A stretch of 64,000 bases of DNA from assembly GCF_900290235.1 (NCBI RefSeq), contig NZ_OLMK01000013.1, forward strand, positions 25,583 to 89,582, read 5' to 3'. Positions 47,457 through 57,082 of this stretch are shown here, piece after piece (the first letter of the stretch is position 1; every line of letters starts with the position of its first letter). The notes under the pieces are model-generated. The model was not told where the DNA came from. It ran no database searches and saw only the letters and a list, made by a program, of their open reading frames with translations. The translations under genes and the position numbers were made by a program. The stretch is from Streptomyces sp. MA5143a (lineage in GTDB: Bacteria; Actinomycetota; Actinomycetes; Streptomycetales; Streptomycetaceae).

Positions 47457-49468
47457 GTGTTCCGTTTCCGTTCACGGCCGTCGTCGGACAGGACGACCTG
47501 CGGCTCGCGCTGCTGCTGAACGCCGTGTCCCCGGCGGTCGGCGGGGTGCTGGTGCGCGGCGAGAAGGGCACCGCGAAGAGCACCGCCGTGCGGGCGTTGT
47601 CGGCGCTGCTGCCGGAGGTGGACGTCGTCGCCGGGTGCCGTTTCTCCTGTGACCCCGCGAAGCCGGACCCGGCGTGCCCGGACGGGCCGCACGAGCCGGG
47701 GCCGGGCACCAGCCGTCCCTCCCGGATGGTCGAGCTGCCCGTCGGTGCCTCCGAGGACCGGCTGGTGGGCGCCCTCGACATCGAGCGGGCGCTCGCGGAG
47801 GGCGTGAAGGCGTTCGAGCCGGGCCTCCTCGCCGACGCCCACCGGGGGATCCTCTACGTCGACGAGGTCAACCTCCTCCACGACCACCTCGTCGACCTGC
47901 TGCTGGACGCGGCGGCGATGGGTGCCTCGTACGTGGAGCGCGAGGGTGTCTCCGTACGGCACGCGGCGCGATTCCTGCTCGTCGGGACCATGAACCCGGA
48001 GGAGGGCGAGCTGCGGCCGCAGCTCCTCGACCGGTTCGGGCTGACCGTCGAGGTGGCCGCCTCGCGGGAGCCCGACCAGCGGGTGGAGGTCGTCCGGCGC
48101 CGGCTCGCCTACGACGACGACCCGGCCGGGTTCGCCGCCCGCTGGGCGGACGAGGAGGCGGCGGTACGGCGACGGATCGTCGCCGCGCGGGAGTTGCTGC
48201 CGTCGGTGCGGCTGGGCGACGGGGCGCTCAGGCAGATCGCGGCGACCTGCGCGGCCTTCGAGGTGGACGGCATGCGGGCCGACATCGTCATGGCCCGGAC
48301 GGCGACCGCGCTGGCCGCGTGGGCCGGACGGACCGACGTGCTCGCGGAGGACGTACGGCAGGCGGCGCTGCTGGCGCTGCCGCACCGGCGGCGCCGCAAC
48401 CCGTTCGACGCGCCGGGCCTGGACGAGGACAAGCTCGACGAGACGCTGGAGGAGTTCGGCGGGTCGTCCGAGGACGAGGACCCGGACCCCGATCCCGGCC
48501 CGGACGGGCCCGGCGGTGGCGGGCAGCCGCCGTCGTCGGACCCGGAGGGGCCCGAGGGCGGGGACACCGGCGCGCGGCCCGAGGCCGGGGAGGGCGGGGA
48601 GCCGCAGCCCTCCGGCGCGGGTGCGGGCGAGCAGTCCGCCGTACGGGCCGCCGAGCCGTTCCGGACGAAGGTGCTGAGCGTGCCGGGCCTGGGTGAGGGC
48701 GCCGCCGGGCGGCGTTCACGGGCCCGGACCGAGCACGGGCGCACCACCGGGGCGCGCCGGCCGCGCGGCACGCTGACCAAGCTGCACCTGGCCGCCACGG
48801 TCCAGGCCGCAGCGCCGCACCAGCGGGCGCGCGGGCGCTCCGGTCCGGGGCTCGTCGTACGGCGGGACGATCTGCGGCAGGCGACCCGTGAGGGGCGCGA
48901 GGGGAACCTCGTGCTGTTCGTCGTCGACGCCTCCGGGTCGATGGCGGCACGGCAGCGGATGAGCGCCGTGAAGGGCGCCGTGCTGTCGCTGCTGCTGGAC
49001 GCGTACCAGCGGCGGGACAAGGTGGGTCTGGTGACGTTCCGGGGATCGGCGGCGGAGGTGGCGCTGCCTCCGACGTCGTCCGTGGACGCCGCCGCGGCCC
49101 GGCTGGAGTCGCTGCCCACGGGCGGGCGGACGCCGCTGGCAGCAGGATTGCTGCGGGCCCACGAGGTGCTGCGCGTGGAGCGGCTGCGGGACCCGGCGCG
49201 GCGGGCGCTGGTCGTGCTGGTGACCGACGGGCGCGCCACGGGCGGGCCCGAGCCGGTGGCGCTGGCGGGGCGGGCGGCCCGGCTGTTCGCGGCCGAGGGT
49301 GTCGCCTCCGTGGTGGTGGACTGTGAGTCGGGGCCGGTGCGGCTGGGGCTCGCCGGGCAGCTCGCGGGTGAGCTGGGCGGTACGGCCGTGACGCTGGACG
49401 AGCTGCGGGCGGACTCCATCGCCGGGCTGGTCAGGGATGTGCAGGGGACTTCGAGGAGGGCCGCGTAA
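47453..49468 (+). CDS. Chelatase AAA+/VWA fusion subunit (ChlI-ChlD type)
   Basis: A 671-residue fusion of the two auxiliary chelatase subunits. The N-terminal AAA+ domain has Walker A GEKGTAKS (residues 40-47) and Walker [12 protein letters not shown]. An acidic Pro/Gly linker spans about 340-430. The VWA domain carries the MIDAS motif DASGSM. It should power CobN, replacing CobS and CobT of Pseudomonas. GTG start overlapping cobN, TAATG junction with cobO. Confidence 0.9.
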   Translation: MSVPFPFTAVVGQDDLRLALLLNAVSPAVGGVLVRGEKGTAKSTAVRALSALLPEVDVVAGCRFSCDPAKPDPACPDGPHEPGPGTSRPSRMVELPVGASEDRLVGALDIERALAEGVKAFEPGLLADAHRGILYVDEVNLLHDHLVDLLLDAAAMGASYVEREGVSVRHAARFLLVGTMNPEEGELRPQLLDRFGLTVEVAASREPDQRVEVVRRRLAYDDDPAGFAARWADEEAAVRRRIVAARELLPSVRLGDGALRQIAATCAAFEVDGMRADIVMARTATALAAWAGRTDVLAEDVRQAALLALPHRRRRNPFDAPGLDEDKLDETLEEFGGSSEDEDPDPDPGPDGPGGGGQPPSSDPEGPEGGDTGARPEAGEGGEPQPSGAGAGEQSAVRAAEPFRTKVLSVPGLGEGAAGRRSRARTEHGRTTGARRPRGTLTKLHLAATVQAAAPHQRARGRSGPGLVVRRDDLRQATREGREGNLVLFVVDASGSMAARQRMSAVKGAVLSLLLDAYQRRDKVGLVTFRGSAAEVALPPTSSVDAAAARLESLPTGGRTPLAAGLLRAHEVLRVERLRDPARRALVVLVTDGRATGGPEPVALAGRAARLFAAEGVASVVVDCESGPVRLGLAGQLAGELGGTAVTLDELRADSIAGLVRDVQGTSRRAA

Positions 49469-50067
49469 TGCCGCAGGGACAGCCGAGTGTGGTGCCGGAC
49501 GACGGGCTGACGACACGGCAGCGGCGCAACCGGCCGCTCGTCGTCGTGCACACGGGCATCGGGAAGGGCAAGTCCACCGCCGCGTTCGGGCTGGCGCTGC
49601 GGGCCTGGAACCAGGGCTGGCCGATCGGGGTGTTCCAGTTCGTCAAGTCGGCGAAGTGGAAGGTCGGCGAGGAGAACGCGCTACGGGTGCTGGGCGCCAG
49701 CGGTGAGGGCGGCTCCGTCGACTGGCACAAGATGGGCGAGGGCTGGTCCTGGGTCCAGCGCGACGCGCAGATGGACAACGAGGAGAAGGCCCGCGAGGGC
49801 TGGGAGCAGGTCAAGCGGGACCTGGCGGCCGAGACGTACAAGCTGTACGTGCTCGACGAGTTCGCGTACCCCATGCACTGGGGGTGGGTCGACACCGACG
49901 AGGTCATCGACGTGCTGCGCGACCGGCCGGGGACCCAGCACGTGGTCATCACCGGGCGGAACGCGCCGGAGAAGCTGATCGACTTCGCGGACCTCGTGAC
50001 CGACATGTCGAAGGTGAAGCACCCCATGGACGCGGGCCAGAAGGGCCAGCGGGGCATCGAGTGGTGA
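49468..50067 (+). CDS. cobO: Cob(I)yrinic acid a,c-diamide adenosyltransferase
   Basis: A 199-residue CobO/BtuR enzyme transferring adenosyl from ATP to reduced corrinoid. The P-loop is HTGIGKGKSTAAFG, with FQFVKSAKWKVGEE and LYVLDEFAYPMHWGWVD as further family stretches, and TDMSKVKHPMDAGQKGQRGI at the C-terminus. ATG overlaps the previous stop as TAATG. The next gene begins 8 bases after the stop. Confidence 0.95.
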   Translation: MPQGQPSVVPDDGLTTRQRRNRPLVVVHTGIGKGKSTAAFGLALRAWNQGWPIGVFQFVKSAKWKVGEENALRVLGASGEGGSVDWHKMGEGWSWVQRDAQMDNEEKAREGWEQVKRDLAAETYKLYVLDEFAYPMHWGWVDTDEVIDVLRDRPGTQHVVITGRNAPEKLIDFADLVTDMSKVKHPMDAGQKGQRGIEW

Positions 50068-50074
50068 TGTCGTC

Positions 50075-51493
50075 GTGAACTCCTCGTCGTCCGTCCCCCG
50101 GCTGGTCGTCGCCGCGCCCTCCTCGGGCAGCGGCAAGACCACCGTCGCCACGGGGTTGATGGCCGCGCTCACCGCGCGGGGGCTCGCCGTGTCCCCGCAC
50201 AAGGTGGGGCCGGACTACATCGACCCCGGCTATCACGCGCTCGCGAGCGGGCGGGTGGGCCGCAACCTCGACGCGTACCTGTGCGGGCCGGAGCTGCTCG
50301 CGCCGCTGTTCGCGCACGGGGCGCGGGGGTGCGACCTCGCCGTCGTCGAGGGCGTGATGGGGATGTACGACGGGGCCGCGGGCGAGGGCGAGCTGGCGTC
50401 CACCGCGCAGGTGGCCAAGCTGCTGCGGGCGCCGGTGGTGCTGGTCGTCGACGCGTCGTCGCAGTCACGGTCGGTGGCGGCGCTGGTGCACGGCTTCGCG
50501 TCCTGGGACCCCGAGGTGCGGATCGGTGGCGTGATCCTCAACAAGGTCGCCTCCGACCGGCACGAGGAGTTGCTGCGGGAGGCGCTGGATTCGGCCGGGG
50601 TGCCGGTGCTGGGTGTGCTGCGGCGGGTTGCTCAGGTGGACACGCCGTCCCGCCATCTGGGGCTGGTGCCGGTCGCCGAGCGGCGGTCGGCCGCGGTGGA
50701 GGCTGTGGCGGCGATGGGGGCGCAGGTGGCCGCCGGGTGTGATCTGGAGGCGTTGGTGGCGCTCGCGCGGAGCGCCGGGGCGCTGCCGGGCAGGGCGTGG
50801 GACGCGGCGCAGGCCCTGGCTTCCTCACCCTCGCCCGACCCGTCCTCGCCCTCGCCCGACCCGTCCTCGCCCTCGCCCGGCCCGTCCTCGGCGCCGGTCG
50901 TCGCCGTAGCCGGTGGGCCCGCGTTCACCTTCTCCTACGCCGAGCACGCCGAGCTGCTCACCGCCGCCGGGGCCGAGGTCGTGACCTTCGATCCGCTGCG
51001 GGACGAGCGGCTGCCCGAGGGCACCCGGGGGCTGGTCGTCGGGGGTGGGTTTCCCGAGGTGTACGGCGTCGAGCTGTCCGCCAACGAGGCGCTGCGCAAG
51101 GAGGTCGCCGAGCTGGCGCTGGGCGGGGCGCCCGTGGCGGCCGAGTGCGCGGGGCTGCTGTATCTGTGCCGGGAGCTGGACGGGCGGCCCATGTGCGGGG
51201 TGCTCGACGCCACGGCCCGGATGGACGCGCGGCTGACGCTCGGGTACCGGGACGCCGTGGCCCTCGGCGACAGCGTGCTGGCGCCCGCGGGGACGCGGAT
51301 ACGGGGGCACGAGTTCCACCGGACGGTCGTCGAACCGGGCGCCGGGGCCGCTCCCGCGTGGGGCATCCGCGGCGCTCGGCGGCGGGTCGAAGGTTTTGTA
51401 CAGCGCGGTGTGCACGCGAGCTATCTGCACACGCACTGGGCGTCCGAGCCCGGTGTCGCCCGTCGGTTCGTGGAGAGGTGCCGGACGTCATGA
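50075..51493 (+). CDS. cobB: Cobyrinic acid a,c-diamide synthase CobB/CbiA
   Basis: A 472-residue amidotransferase amidating carboxyls a and c. The P-loop is APSSGSGKTTVATG, with KVGPDYIDPGYH. The C-terminal glutaminase domain has Cys in AAECAGLLYL and His in HASYLHTHW. Between domains lies a Ser/Pro repeat linker coded by a 21-bp tandem repeat. GTG start; ATGA overlap with cobI. Confidence 0.94.
   Translation: MNSSSSVPRLVVAAPSSGSGKTTVATGLMAALTARGLAVSPHKVGPDYIDPGYHALASGRVGRNLDAYLCGPELLAPLFAHGARGCDLAVVEGVMGMYDGAAGEGELASTAQVAKLLRAPVVLVVDASSQSRSVAALVHGFASWDPEVRIGGVILNKVASDRHEELLREALDSAGVPVLGVLRRVAQVDTPSRHLGLVPVAERRSAAVEAVAAMGAQVAAGCDLEALVALARSAGALPGRAWDAAQALASSPSPDPSSPSPDPSSPSPGPSSAPVVAVAGGPAFTFSYAEHAELLTAAGAEVVTFDPLRDERLPEGTRGLVVGGGFPEVYGVELSANEALRKEVAELALGGAPVAAECAGLLYLCRELDGRPMCGVLDATARMDARLTLGYRDAVALGDSVLAPAGTRIRGHEFHRTVVEPGAGAAPAWGIRGARRRVEGFVQRGVHASYLHTHWASEPGVARRFVERCRTS
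50822..50884. repeat. 21-bp tandem repeat, three copies, in the cobB linker
   Basis: Three near-identical 21-bp units encode SSPSPDP, SSPSPDP and SSPSPGP between the P-loop and glutaminase domains of CobB. Flexible linker, likely variable in length between strains. Confidence 0.85.
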
Positions 51494-52221
51494 GCAGCAG
51501 GCTGATCGGAGTGGGGGTCGGCCCCGGTGACCCGGAGCTGGTGACCGTCAAGGGCGTGGGCGCGCTGCGGGACGCCGACGTCGTCGTCGTACCCGTCATG
51601 GACACCGGGGAGCGGGGGCGCGCCGAGGCGACCGTGCTGCACTACGTGGGCGCGGAGAAGATCGTCCGGGTCGTGTTCGCGCTCAACGAGCGGAACGACC
51701 GGGGGCGGCGGGAGGCCGCCTGGGACGCCGCCGGTGAGCGGGTCGCCGAGCTGCTGAAGGCGCACTCCGCCGTCGCGTTCGCCACCGTCGGCGACCCCAA
51801 CGTGTACTCGACGTTCACCTATCTCGCCCACACCATCGGCGAGCTGGTGCCGGGGACCGTCATCGAGACGGTGCCCGGGATCACCGCGATGCAGGACCTC
51901 GCCGCGCGCTCCGGTGCCGTGCTGACGGAGGGGACGGAGCCGCTCACGCTGGTGCCCGTGACGGCGGGGTCGGCCGTGCTGAAGGACGCCCTCGGTGGTC
52001 CGGGGACCGTGGTCGCCTACAAGTTCGGGCGGCAGGCGCAGGCCGTCGTCGAGGCGCTGCGGGAGACGGGGCGGCTCCACGACGCCGTGTGGGGGTCCGC
52101 GCTGGGCCTTCCCGAGGAGTCGATCCAGGCCGCCGACGCGCTCGACGGCGCCCCCCTGCCATACCTGTCCACGCTGATCGCGCCCGCCCCGCGCGACGGC
52201 GGCCGCGGCGGCAAGCTGTGA
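51490..52221 (+). CDS. cobI: Precorrin-2 C20-methyltransferase CobI
   Basis: A 243-residue SAM-dependent methyltransferase of the uroporphyrinogen methylase fold: IGVGVGPGDPELVTVKGV at the N-terminus, AFATVGDPNVYSTFTYL and TVPGITAMQDLAARS. It is a stand-alone protein, not fused to CobJ. It ends the first block of the cluster, 23 bases from a convergent ZIP gene. Confidence 0.93.
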   Translation: MSSRLIGVGVGPGDPELVTVKGVGALRDADVVVVPVMDTGERGRAEATVLHYVGAEKIVRVVFALNERNDRGRREAAWDAAGERVAELLKAHSAVAFATVGDPNVYSTFTYLAHTIGELVPGTVIETVPGITAMQDLAARSGAVLTEGTEPLTLVPVTAGSAVLKDALGGPGTVVAYKFGRQAQAVVEALRETGRLHDAVWGSALGLPEESIQAADALDGAPLPYLSTLIAPAPRDGGRGGKL

Positions 52222-52244
52222 GCGGAGCCCTCGGGTACGGCCGC

Positions 52245-52973
52245 TCACTCGGCCACGCCCACCACCAGCCAGATGAACGCCGCCCCGGCGATCGTGCACA
52301 GCAGTGTGGAGCGCGCCGGGTGCGCGTGATGGGCCTCGGGGAGGATCTCGGCGGCCGCCAGGTACAGCAGGGCGCCGCCGAAGAAGCCGAGGTAGCAGCC
52401 GAGCGGGCCCTCGGGGATCGTGAACAGCAGCGTGGAGGCGGCGCCCAGGACCGGCGCCACCGCGTCCGCGACGAGCATGGTGACCGCCCGGCGGCGGGCG
52501 TTGCCGTACACGCTCGTCAGTGTGTACGTGTTGAAGCCGTCCGCGAAGTCGTGGGCGATCACCGCGAGCGCCACGGCGAGGCCCATGCCCTCGCCGACCT
52601 GGAAGGCGGCGCCGATGGCGACGCCGTCCATGGCGCTGTGGCCGACCATCGCGGCGGCCGCCGTGAGACCGACCTGCGGGGTGCGCCCGTCGTGCTCCTC
52701 CGCGCCGTGCGCCGCCTGACGGGCCGCCAGCAGGCGTTCCACCAGGTGGGCCGCGAGGAACCCGGCGACGAACAGCAGCAGCGCCGCCGGTACGCCGAAC
52801 ACCTCGTCCCCGGCGGCCCCCAGCGCCTCCGGCAGCAGGTCGAGGCCGACCACGCCCAGCATCAGTCCGCCGGCCAGGCCCAGCACCAGGTGACGGCGGT
52901 CGGTGACACGCCCGGCCGTCCAGCCGCCGATGAGCGTCATGAGGAACGCGCCGAGCGCCACGAACACCGCCAT
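52245..52973 (-). CDS. ZIP family metal transporter
   Basis: A 242-residue ZIP (ZupT/GufA-like) permease with eight helices. The metal-site motifs are VGHSAMDGVAIGAAF and IAHDFADGFNTYTL, with EILPEAHHAH near the end. A His/Asp/Glu loop follows helix 3. It lies antisense within the cobalamin cluster, so supply of cobalt or zinc for the chelatases is an attractive inference; no riboswitch precedes it. Confidence 0.88.
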   Translation of the reverse strand: MAVFVALGAFLMTLIGGWTAGRVTDRRHLVLGLAGGLMLGVVGLDLLPEALGAAGDEVFGVPAALLLFVAGFLAAHLVERLLAARQAAHGAEEHDGRTPQVGLTAAAAMVGHSAMDGVAIGAAFQVGEGMGLAVALAVIAHDFADGFNTYTLTSVYGNARRRAVTMLVADAVAPVLGAASTLLFTIPEGPLGCYLGFFGGALLYLAAAEILPEAHHAHPARSTLLCTIAGAAFIWLVVGVAE

Positions 52974-53110
52974 GGGTCCTTGCTACCGGAAGAGCCGGGC
53001 CGCCACCTCGCGGCACCCCGTGACGGCGGCCGACTTCCGGGCTCCGACCCCGGCCCCGCGAGGCGCGACCCGAAGGGGCACCGCCCCGTACAGCCTTTGA
53101 GAGAGGAACG

Positions 53111-53947
53111 ATGACTTCCATGGCCGATGCCCCCACCGGCAAGGTGACCTTCGTCGGTGCCGGGCCCGGCGCCGCCGATCTGCTGACGTTCCGGGCCGCC
53201 CGGGCGATCGCGGAGGCGGACGTCGTGATCTGGGCGGCCAGCCTGGTGCAGGCCGAGGTGCTGGACCACGCCCGCGCGGACGCGGAGATCCTCGACTCGG
53301 CCGCCATGTCCCTGGAGGACGTCGTCGCCGTGTACGAGCGGGCCCTCGCGCAGGGGTTGAAGGTCGCCCGGATCCACTCCGGTGACCCGGCGTTGTGGGG
53401 CGGCACCCAGGAGCAGCTCGACCGGTGCCGGGCACTGGGCATCGAGACCGAGGTCGTGCCGGGCGTGTCGTCGTTCTCCGCCGTCGCCGCGCTCGCCCAG
53501 CGGGAGCTGACGATCCCGGAGGTCGCGCAGTCGGTGATCCTGACCCGGCTCGGCGGGGGCAAGACGCCCATGCCGCCGGGTGAGGAGGTGCGGGAGTTCG
53601 CGCGGCACGGCACGACGATGGCGATCTTCCTGTCGGCGGCGCGCAGCGGCCAGCTGGTGCGGGAGCTGCTGGAGGGCGGCTATCCGACCAATACCCCGGT
53701 GGTCATCGCCTACCAGGCGACCTGGCCGGAGGAGCTGGTCGCGCGGTGCACCATCGAGACGCTGGAGGAGACCGTCAAGGAGCACAAGCTCTGGAAGCAC
53801 ACCCTGTTCCTGGTGGGCCCGGCCCTCGACGCGCAGGGCACCCGCTCGCACCTGTACCACCCCGGCCACTTCCACGGGTACCGCAAGGCCGACCCCGAGG
53901 CGCGCAAGGCGCTGCGGGAGGCGCGCGGCCGGGGCGGCACGCCGTGA
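53111..53947 (+). CDS. cobM: Precorrin-4 C11-methyltransferase CobM
   Basis: A 278-residue methyltransferase: VTFVGAGPGAADLLTFRAAR, IHSGDPALWGGTQEQLDRC and VVPGVSSFSAVAALAQREL. It opens the second block of the cluster, with GAGAGAGGA before ATG 53111. The 137 bases to the divergent ZIP gene hold the promoter. GTGA overlap with cobL. Confidence 0.95.
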   Translation: MTSMADAPTGKVTFVGAGPGAADLLTFRAARAIAEADVVIWAASLVQAEVLDHARADAEILDSAAMSLEDVVAVYERALAQGLKVARIHSGDPALWGGTQEQLDRCRALGIETEVVPGVSSFSAVAALAQRELTIPEVAQSVILTRLGGGKTPMPPGEEVREFARHGTTMAIFLSAARSGQLVRELLEGGYPTNTPVVIAYQATWPEELVARCTIETLEETVKEHKLWKHTLFLVGPALDAQGTRSHLYHPGHFHGYRKADPEARKALREARGRGGTP

Positions 53948-55185
53948 TCACCGTCATCGGTACGGGCACGGGGGCGCCCCTCTCCCCGGACGCCGAGGCC
54001 GTCCTGGCCGAGGCGGCGCTCGTCGTGGGCGGACGCCGGCATCTGGCGGCGGCCCCTCTTCCGGCGACGGCCGAGCAGGTCGTCCTCGGGGCGCTGGCGC
54101 CCGCCCTCCGGGTGATCGAGAAGTACCGGGACCGGCGGGTCGTCGTCCTGGCCTCCGGTGACCCGGGGTTCTTCGGGATCGTGCGGGCGCTCGCCGAACG
54201 CTTCGGCGCCGGGGAGCTGGACGTCCGGCCGGGGGTGTCCTCGGTGGCCACCGCGTTCGCCCGGCTGGGGCTGCCCTGGGACGACGCGGTCGTGGTGAGC
54301 GCCCACGGGCGTGCGCTGCGCACCGCGCTGAACGTGTGCCGGGCCCGCCCGAAGACGGCGGTGCTGACCGGGCCCGGCAGCGGGCCCGCCGAACTGGGGG
54401 CGGGGCTGCTGGACAGCCGGCGGACCCTCGTGGTGGCGTCCGCGCTGGGCGATGCGGAGCGTGAGCGGGTGGAGCGGGTGACACCGGCCGAGGCCGCCGC
54501 GCGCGACTGGGGCGCCGAGGTCAGCGTCGTGCTGTGCCTGGACGAGGCGCACACCGTGTCCGCCGTGCGGACCGTCGCCGGGGCCCCGGCCGCTCCGGAC
54601 GGCTGGGCGCTGGACGAGGACGCGTTCGCGCACCGCGACTCGATGATCACCAAGTTCGAGGTGCGGGCCCTCGCGCTGGCCCGGCTCGGCCCCCGGCTCG
54701 GCGACCTGGTGTGGGACGTCGGCGCGGGCTCCGGCTCGGTGGCCGTGGAGTGCGCGCGGCTCGGCGCCGCCGTCACCGCCGTCGAGCGGACGGCGGACGG
54801 CGTCGAGCGGGTCCGCGCCAACGCCGCCGCGCACGGCGTCGACGTGCACGTGGTGCACGGGACCGCGCCGGACGCGCTGACCGGGCTCCCGGACGACCCC
54901 GACGCCGTGTTCATCGGCGGCGGGGGGCGCGAACTGCCCGCGATCGTGACCGCGTGCGCGGAGCGCGCCCGGCGGACCGTGGTGGTCGCCATGGCCGCGC
55001 TCGACCGGGTCCCCGCGGCCCGCGAGGCGCTCGTCGCGGCCGGGCTGACCTGCGACGGGGTCCTGTTGCAGGCGTCCCGACTCGCGCCGCTGCCCGGGGA
55101 CGTGACCCGGCTCGCGGCGACCAATCCCGTTTTCCTGCTGTGGGGCGTGAGGCCCCCGGCGCACTGTGAAGGAGTTGACCGGTGA
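53944..55185 (+). CDS. cobL: Precorrin-6Y C5,15-methyltransferase (decarboxylating) CobL
   Basis: A 413-residue two-domain protein. The N-terminal CbiE-type methylase runs to about residue 200 (VVLASGDPGFFGIVRALAER, RPGVSSVATAFARLG). The C-terminal CbiT-type Rossmann methylase has VWDVGAGSGSVAVECARLGA and AVFIGGGGRELP. It methylates C5 and C15 with decarboxylation. Coupled by GTGA to both neighbours. Confidence 0.95.
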   Translation: MITVIGTGTGAPLSPDAEAVLAEAALVVGGRRHLAAAPLPATAEQVVLGALAPALRVIEKYRDRRVVVLASGDPGFFGIVRALAERFGAGELDVRPGVSSVATAFARLGLPWDDAVVVSAHGRALRTALNVCRARPKTAVLTGPGSGPAELGAGLLDSRRTLVVASALGDAERERVERVTPAEAAARDWGAEVSVVLCLDEAHTVSAVRTVAGAPAAPDGWALDEDAFAHRDSMITKFEVRALALARLGPRLGDLVWDVGAGSGSVAVECARLGAAVTAVERTADGVERVRANAAAHGVDVHVVHGTAPDALTGLPDDPDAVFIGGGGRELPAIVTACAERARRTVVVAMAALDRVPAAREALVAAGLTCDGVLLQASRLAPLPGDVTRLAATNPVFLLWGVRPPAHCEGVDR

Positions 55186-56927
55186 TCGGCCTGATCTCCG
55201 CGACCGCCGCGGGGGCCGTTGCCGCCCAGCGGCTCGCCTCGGCGTGGCCCGAGCGGACCCGTGTGTACGAGGGGCCCGTACGGGACGCCGTGGGGCGCGC
55301 GTTCGGCGAGTGCGAGCAGGTGGTGTGCTTCCTCGCCACGGGTGCCGTGGTGCGGCTGATCGCGCCGCTGCTCGCGGACAAGGGCACCGACCCGGGTGTC
55401 GTGTGCGTCGACGAGGGCGGGCGGTTCGCGGTGTCGCTGGTCGGCGGGCACGCGGGGGGCGCCAACGCGCTCGCCGTCGAGGTGGGCGAGGTGCTCGGCG
55501 CCGAGCCCGTCGTGACCACGGCCACCGACGCGGTCGGGGTGCCCGGCCTGGACACGCTCGGGATGCCGGTCGAGGGGGATGTCGCCCGGGTCTCCCGGGC
55601 CCTGCTCGACGGGGAGGACATGGAGCTGGACCTGGAGATCGCCTGGCCCCTGCCCGCGCTCCCACCGAACGTACGGCGCCCGGGACCGGACGCGCCCGCC
55701 GAGCGCGGCGGACCGGCGATCGTGGTGACCGACCGGGTGCTCGACGCCGGCGGTCGCCCCACCGGTGACGGGCGTGTGCTGCTCCGTCCGCCGTCCCTCG
55801 TGGTGGGGGTCGGGGCGTCCAGGGGTGCCCCCGCCGACGAGGTGCTCGGGCTGATCGAGAACGCCCTGCGGGACGCCGGCCTCTCCCCCCGGTCCCTCGC
55901 CGAACTCGCCACCGTCGACGCCAAGGCCGACGAACCCGGTCTCGTCGAGGCCGCCGCGCGTCTCGGTGTCCCGCTGGTCACGCACTCCGCCGAGGAGCTG
56001 GCCGCCGTCGAGGTGCCGAACCCGTCGGACGCGCCGCTCGCCGCCGTGGGCACCCCCTCCGTCGCGGAGGCCGCCGCACTCGTCGCGGGGGGTGAACTCC
56101 TCGTCCCCAAGCGGAAGTCGGAGCGGGCGGACGGCAGGCCCGCGATGGCGACCTGTGCCGTCGTACGGCGGCCGGCGCGGGGGCGGCTCGCGGTGGTGGG
56201 GCTCGGACCGGGCGCCCGGGACCTGCTGACGCCACGCGCGAAGGCCGAACTGCGGCGGGCCTCCGTGCTCGTCGGGTTGGACCAGTACGTCGACCAGATC
56301 CGGGATCTGCTCCGGCCCGGCACCCGGATCCTGGAGTCCGGGCTGGGCGCGGAGGAGGAGCGGGCGCGGACCGCGGTGGCCGAGGCCCGCCGCGGGCAGG
56401 CCGTGGCACTGATCGGGAGCGGCGACGCCGGGGTGTACGCCATGGCCTCGCCCGCGCTCGCCGAGGCGTCCGACGACATCGACGTGATCGGTGTGCCCGG
56501 GGTGACCGCCGCGCTCGCGGCCGCCGCGATCCTCGGGGCGCCGCTCGGGCACGACCATGTGTCGATCAGCCTGTCCGACCTGCACACGCCGTGGGAGGTC
56601 ATCGAGCGGCGGGTGCGGGCGGCGGCCGAGGCCGACATCGTGGTGACGTTCTACAACCCGCGCAGCAGGGGCCGGGACTGGCAGCTGCCGAAGGCCCTCG
56701 CCATCCTCGCCGGGCACCGTGAGCCGACGACACCCGTCGGGGTCGTGCGGAACGCCTCGCGGCCGGACGGGTCGCACCGGTTGACGACCCTGGCGGCGCT
56801 CGACCCGGCGACGGTCGACATGATGACCGTGGTGACCGTGGGCAACACGGCGACCCGTGAGATCGCGGGCCGCATGGTGACGCCGCGCGGCTACCGCTGG
56901 CAGGAGAACCCGGAGGGCGCCGAGTGA
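55182..56927 (+). CDS. cobJ: CbiG-CobJ fusion (cobalt-precorrin hydrolase / precorrin-3B C17-methyltransferase)
   Basis: A 581-residue fusion. The N-terminal ~330 residues are CbiG-like (CFLATGAVVRLIAPLLADKG, SLVGGHAGGANALAVEVGEV, VVGVGASRGAPADEVL). The C-terminal ~245 are CobJ/CbiH (LAVVGLGPGARDLLTPRAKA, IGSGDAGVYAMASPALAEAS, VTFYNPRSRGRDWQLPKAL). CbiG opens the lactone ring in the anaerobic pathway, yet no CobG is seen. GTG start; GTGA junction downstream with a small ORF. Confidence 0.94.
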   Translation: MIGLISATAAGAVAAQRLASAWPERTRVYEGPVRDAVGRAFGECEQVVCFLATGAVVRLIAPLLADKGTDPGVVCVDEGGRFAVSLVGGHAGGANALAVEVGEVLGAEPVVTTATDAVGVPGLDTLGMPVEGDVARVSRALLDGEDMELDLEIAWPLPALPPNVRRPGPDAPAERGGPAIVVTDRVLDAGGRPTGDGRVLLRPPSLVVGVGASRGAPADEVLGLIENALRDAGLSPRSLAELATVDAKADEPGLVEAAARLGVPLVTHSAEELAAVEVPNPSDAPLAAVGTPSVAEAAALVAGGELLVPKRKSERADGRPAMATCAVVRRPARGRLAVVGLGPGARDLLTPRAKAELRRASVLVGLDQYVDQIRDLLRPGTRILESGLGAEEERARTAVAEARRGQAVALIGSGDAGVYAMASPALAEASDDIDVIGVPGVTAALAAAAILGAPLGHDHVSISLSDLHTPWEVIERRVRAAAEADIVVTFYNPRSRGRDWQLPKALAILAGHREPTTPVGVVRNASRPDGSHRLTTLAALDPATVDMMTVVTVGNTATREIAGRMVTPRGYRWQENPEGAE

Positions 56928-57082
56928 ACCATGTGGTCCACCCGACCGAGCCGTTTCGGCGACCGGCCGCCCACCGGCCCGCCCCGCCCACCGAGGCGAC
57001 CGTGACGGGCCGGCCGGCACCGGCCGCCGCGCCCGTCGCCCCGCAGTACCACCCCGTTCGACACTCCGAGGAGACATCGTGA
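56924..57082 (+). CDS. Putative 52-residue His/Pro-rich ORF between cobJ and cbiX
   Basis: GTG 56924 overlaps the cobJ stop in GTGA, and the TGA at 57080-57082 overlaps the cbiX GTG in another GTGA. GGAGGG lies 6 bases before the GTG. Third codon positions are about 85% G/C. The peptide starts VNHVVHPTEPFRRPAAHRPA and ends YHPVRHSEETS, with six His and many Pro. Fit of both overlaps favours translation; function is unknown. Confidence 0.5.
   Translation: MNHVVHPTEPFRRPAAHRPAPPTEATVTGRPAPAAAPVAPQYHPVRHSEETS

Noticed and set aside
52974..53110. Second cobalamin riboswitch before cobM
   Set aside because: No GCCACTG core or B12-box sequence is present in these 137 bases.
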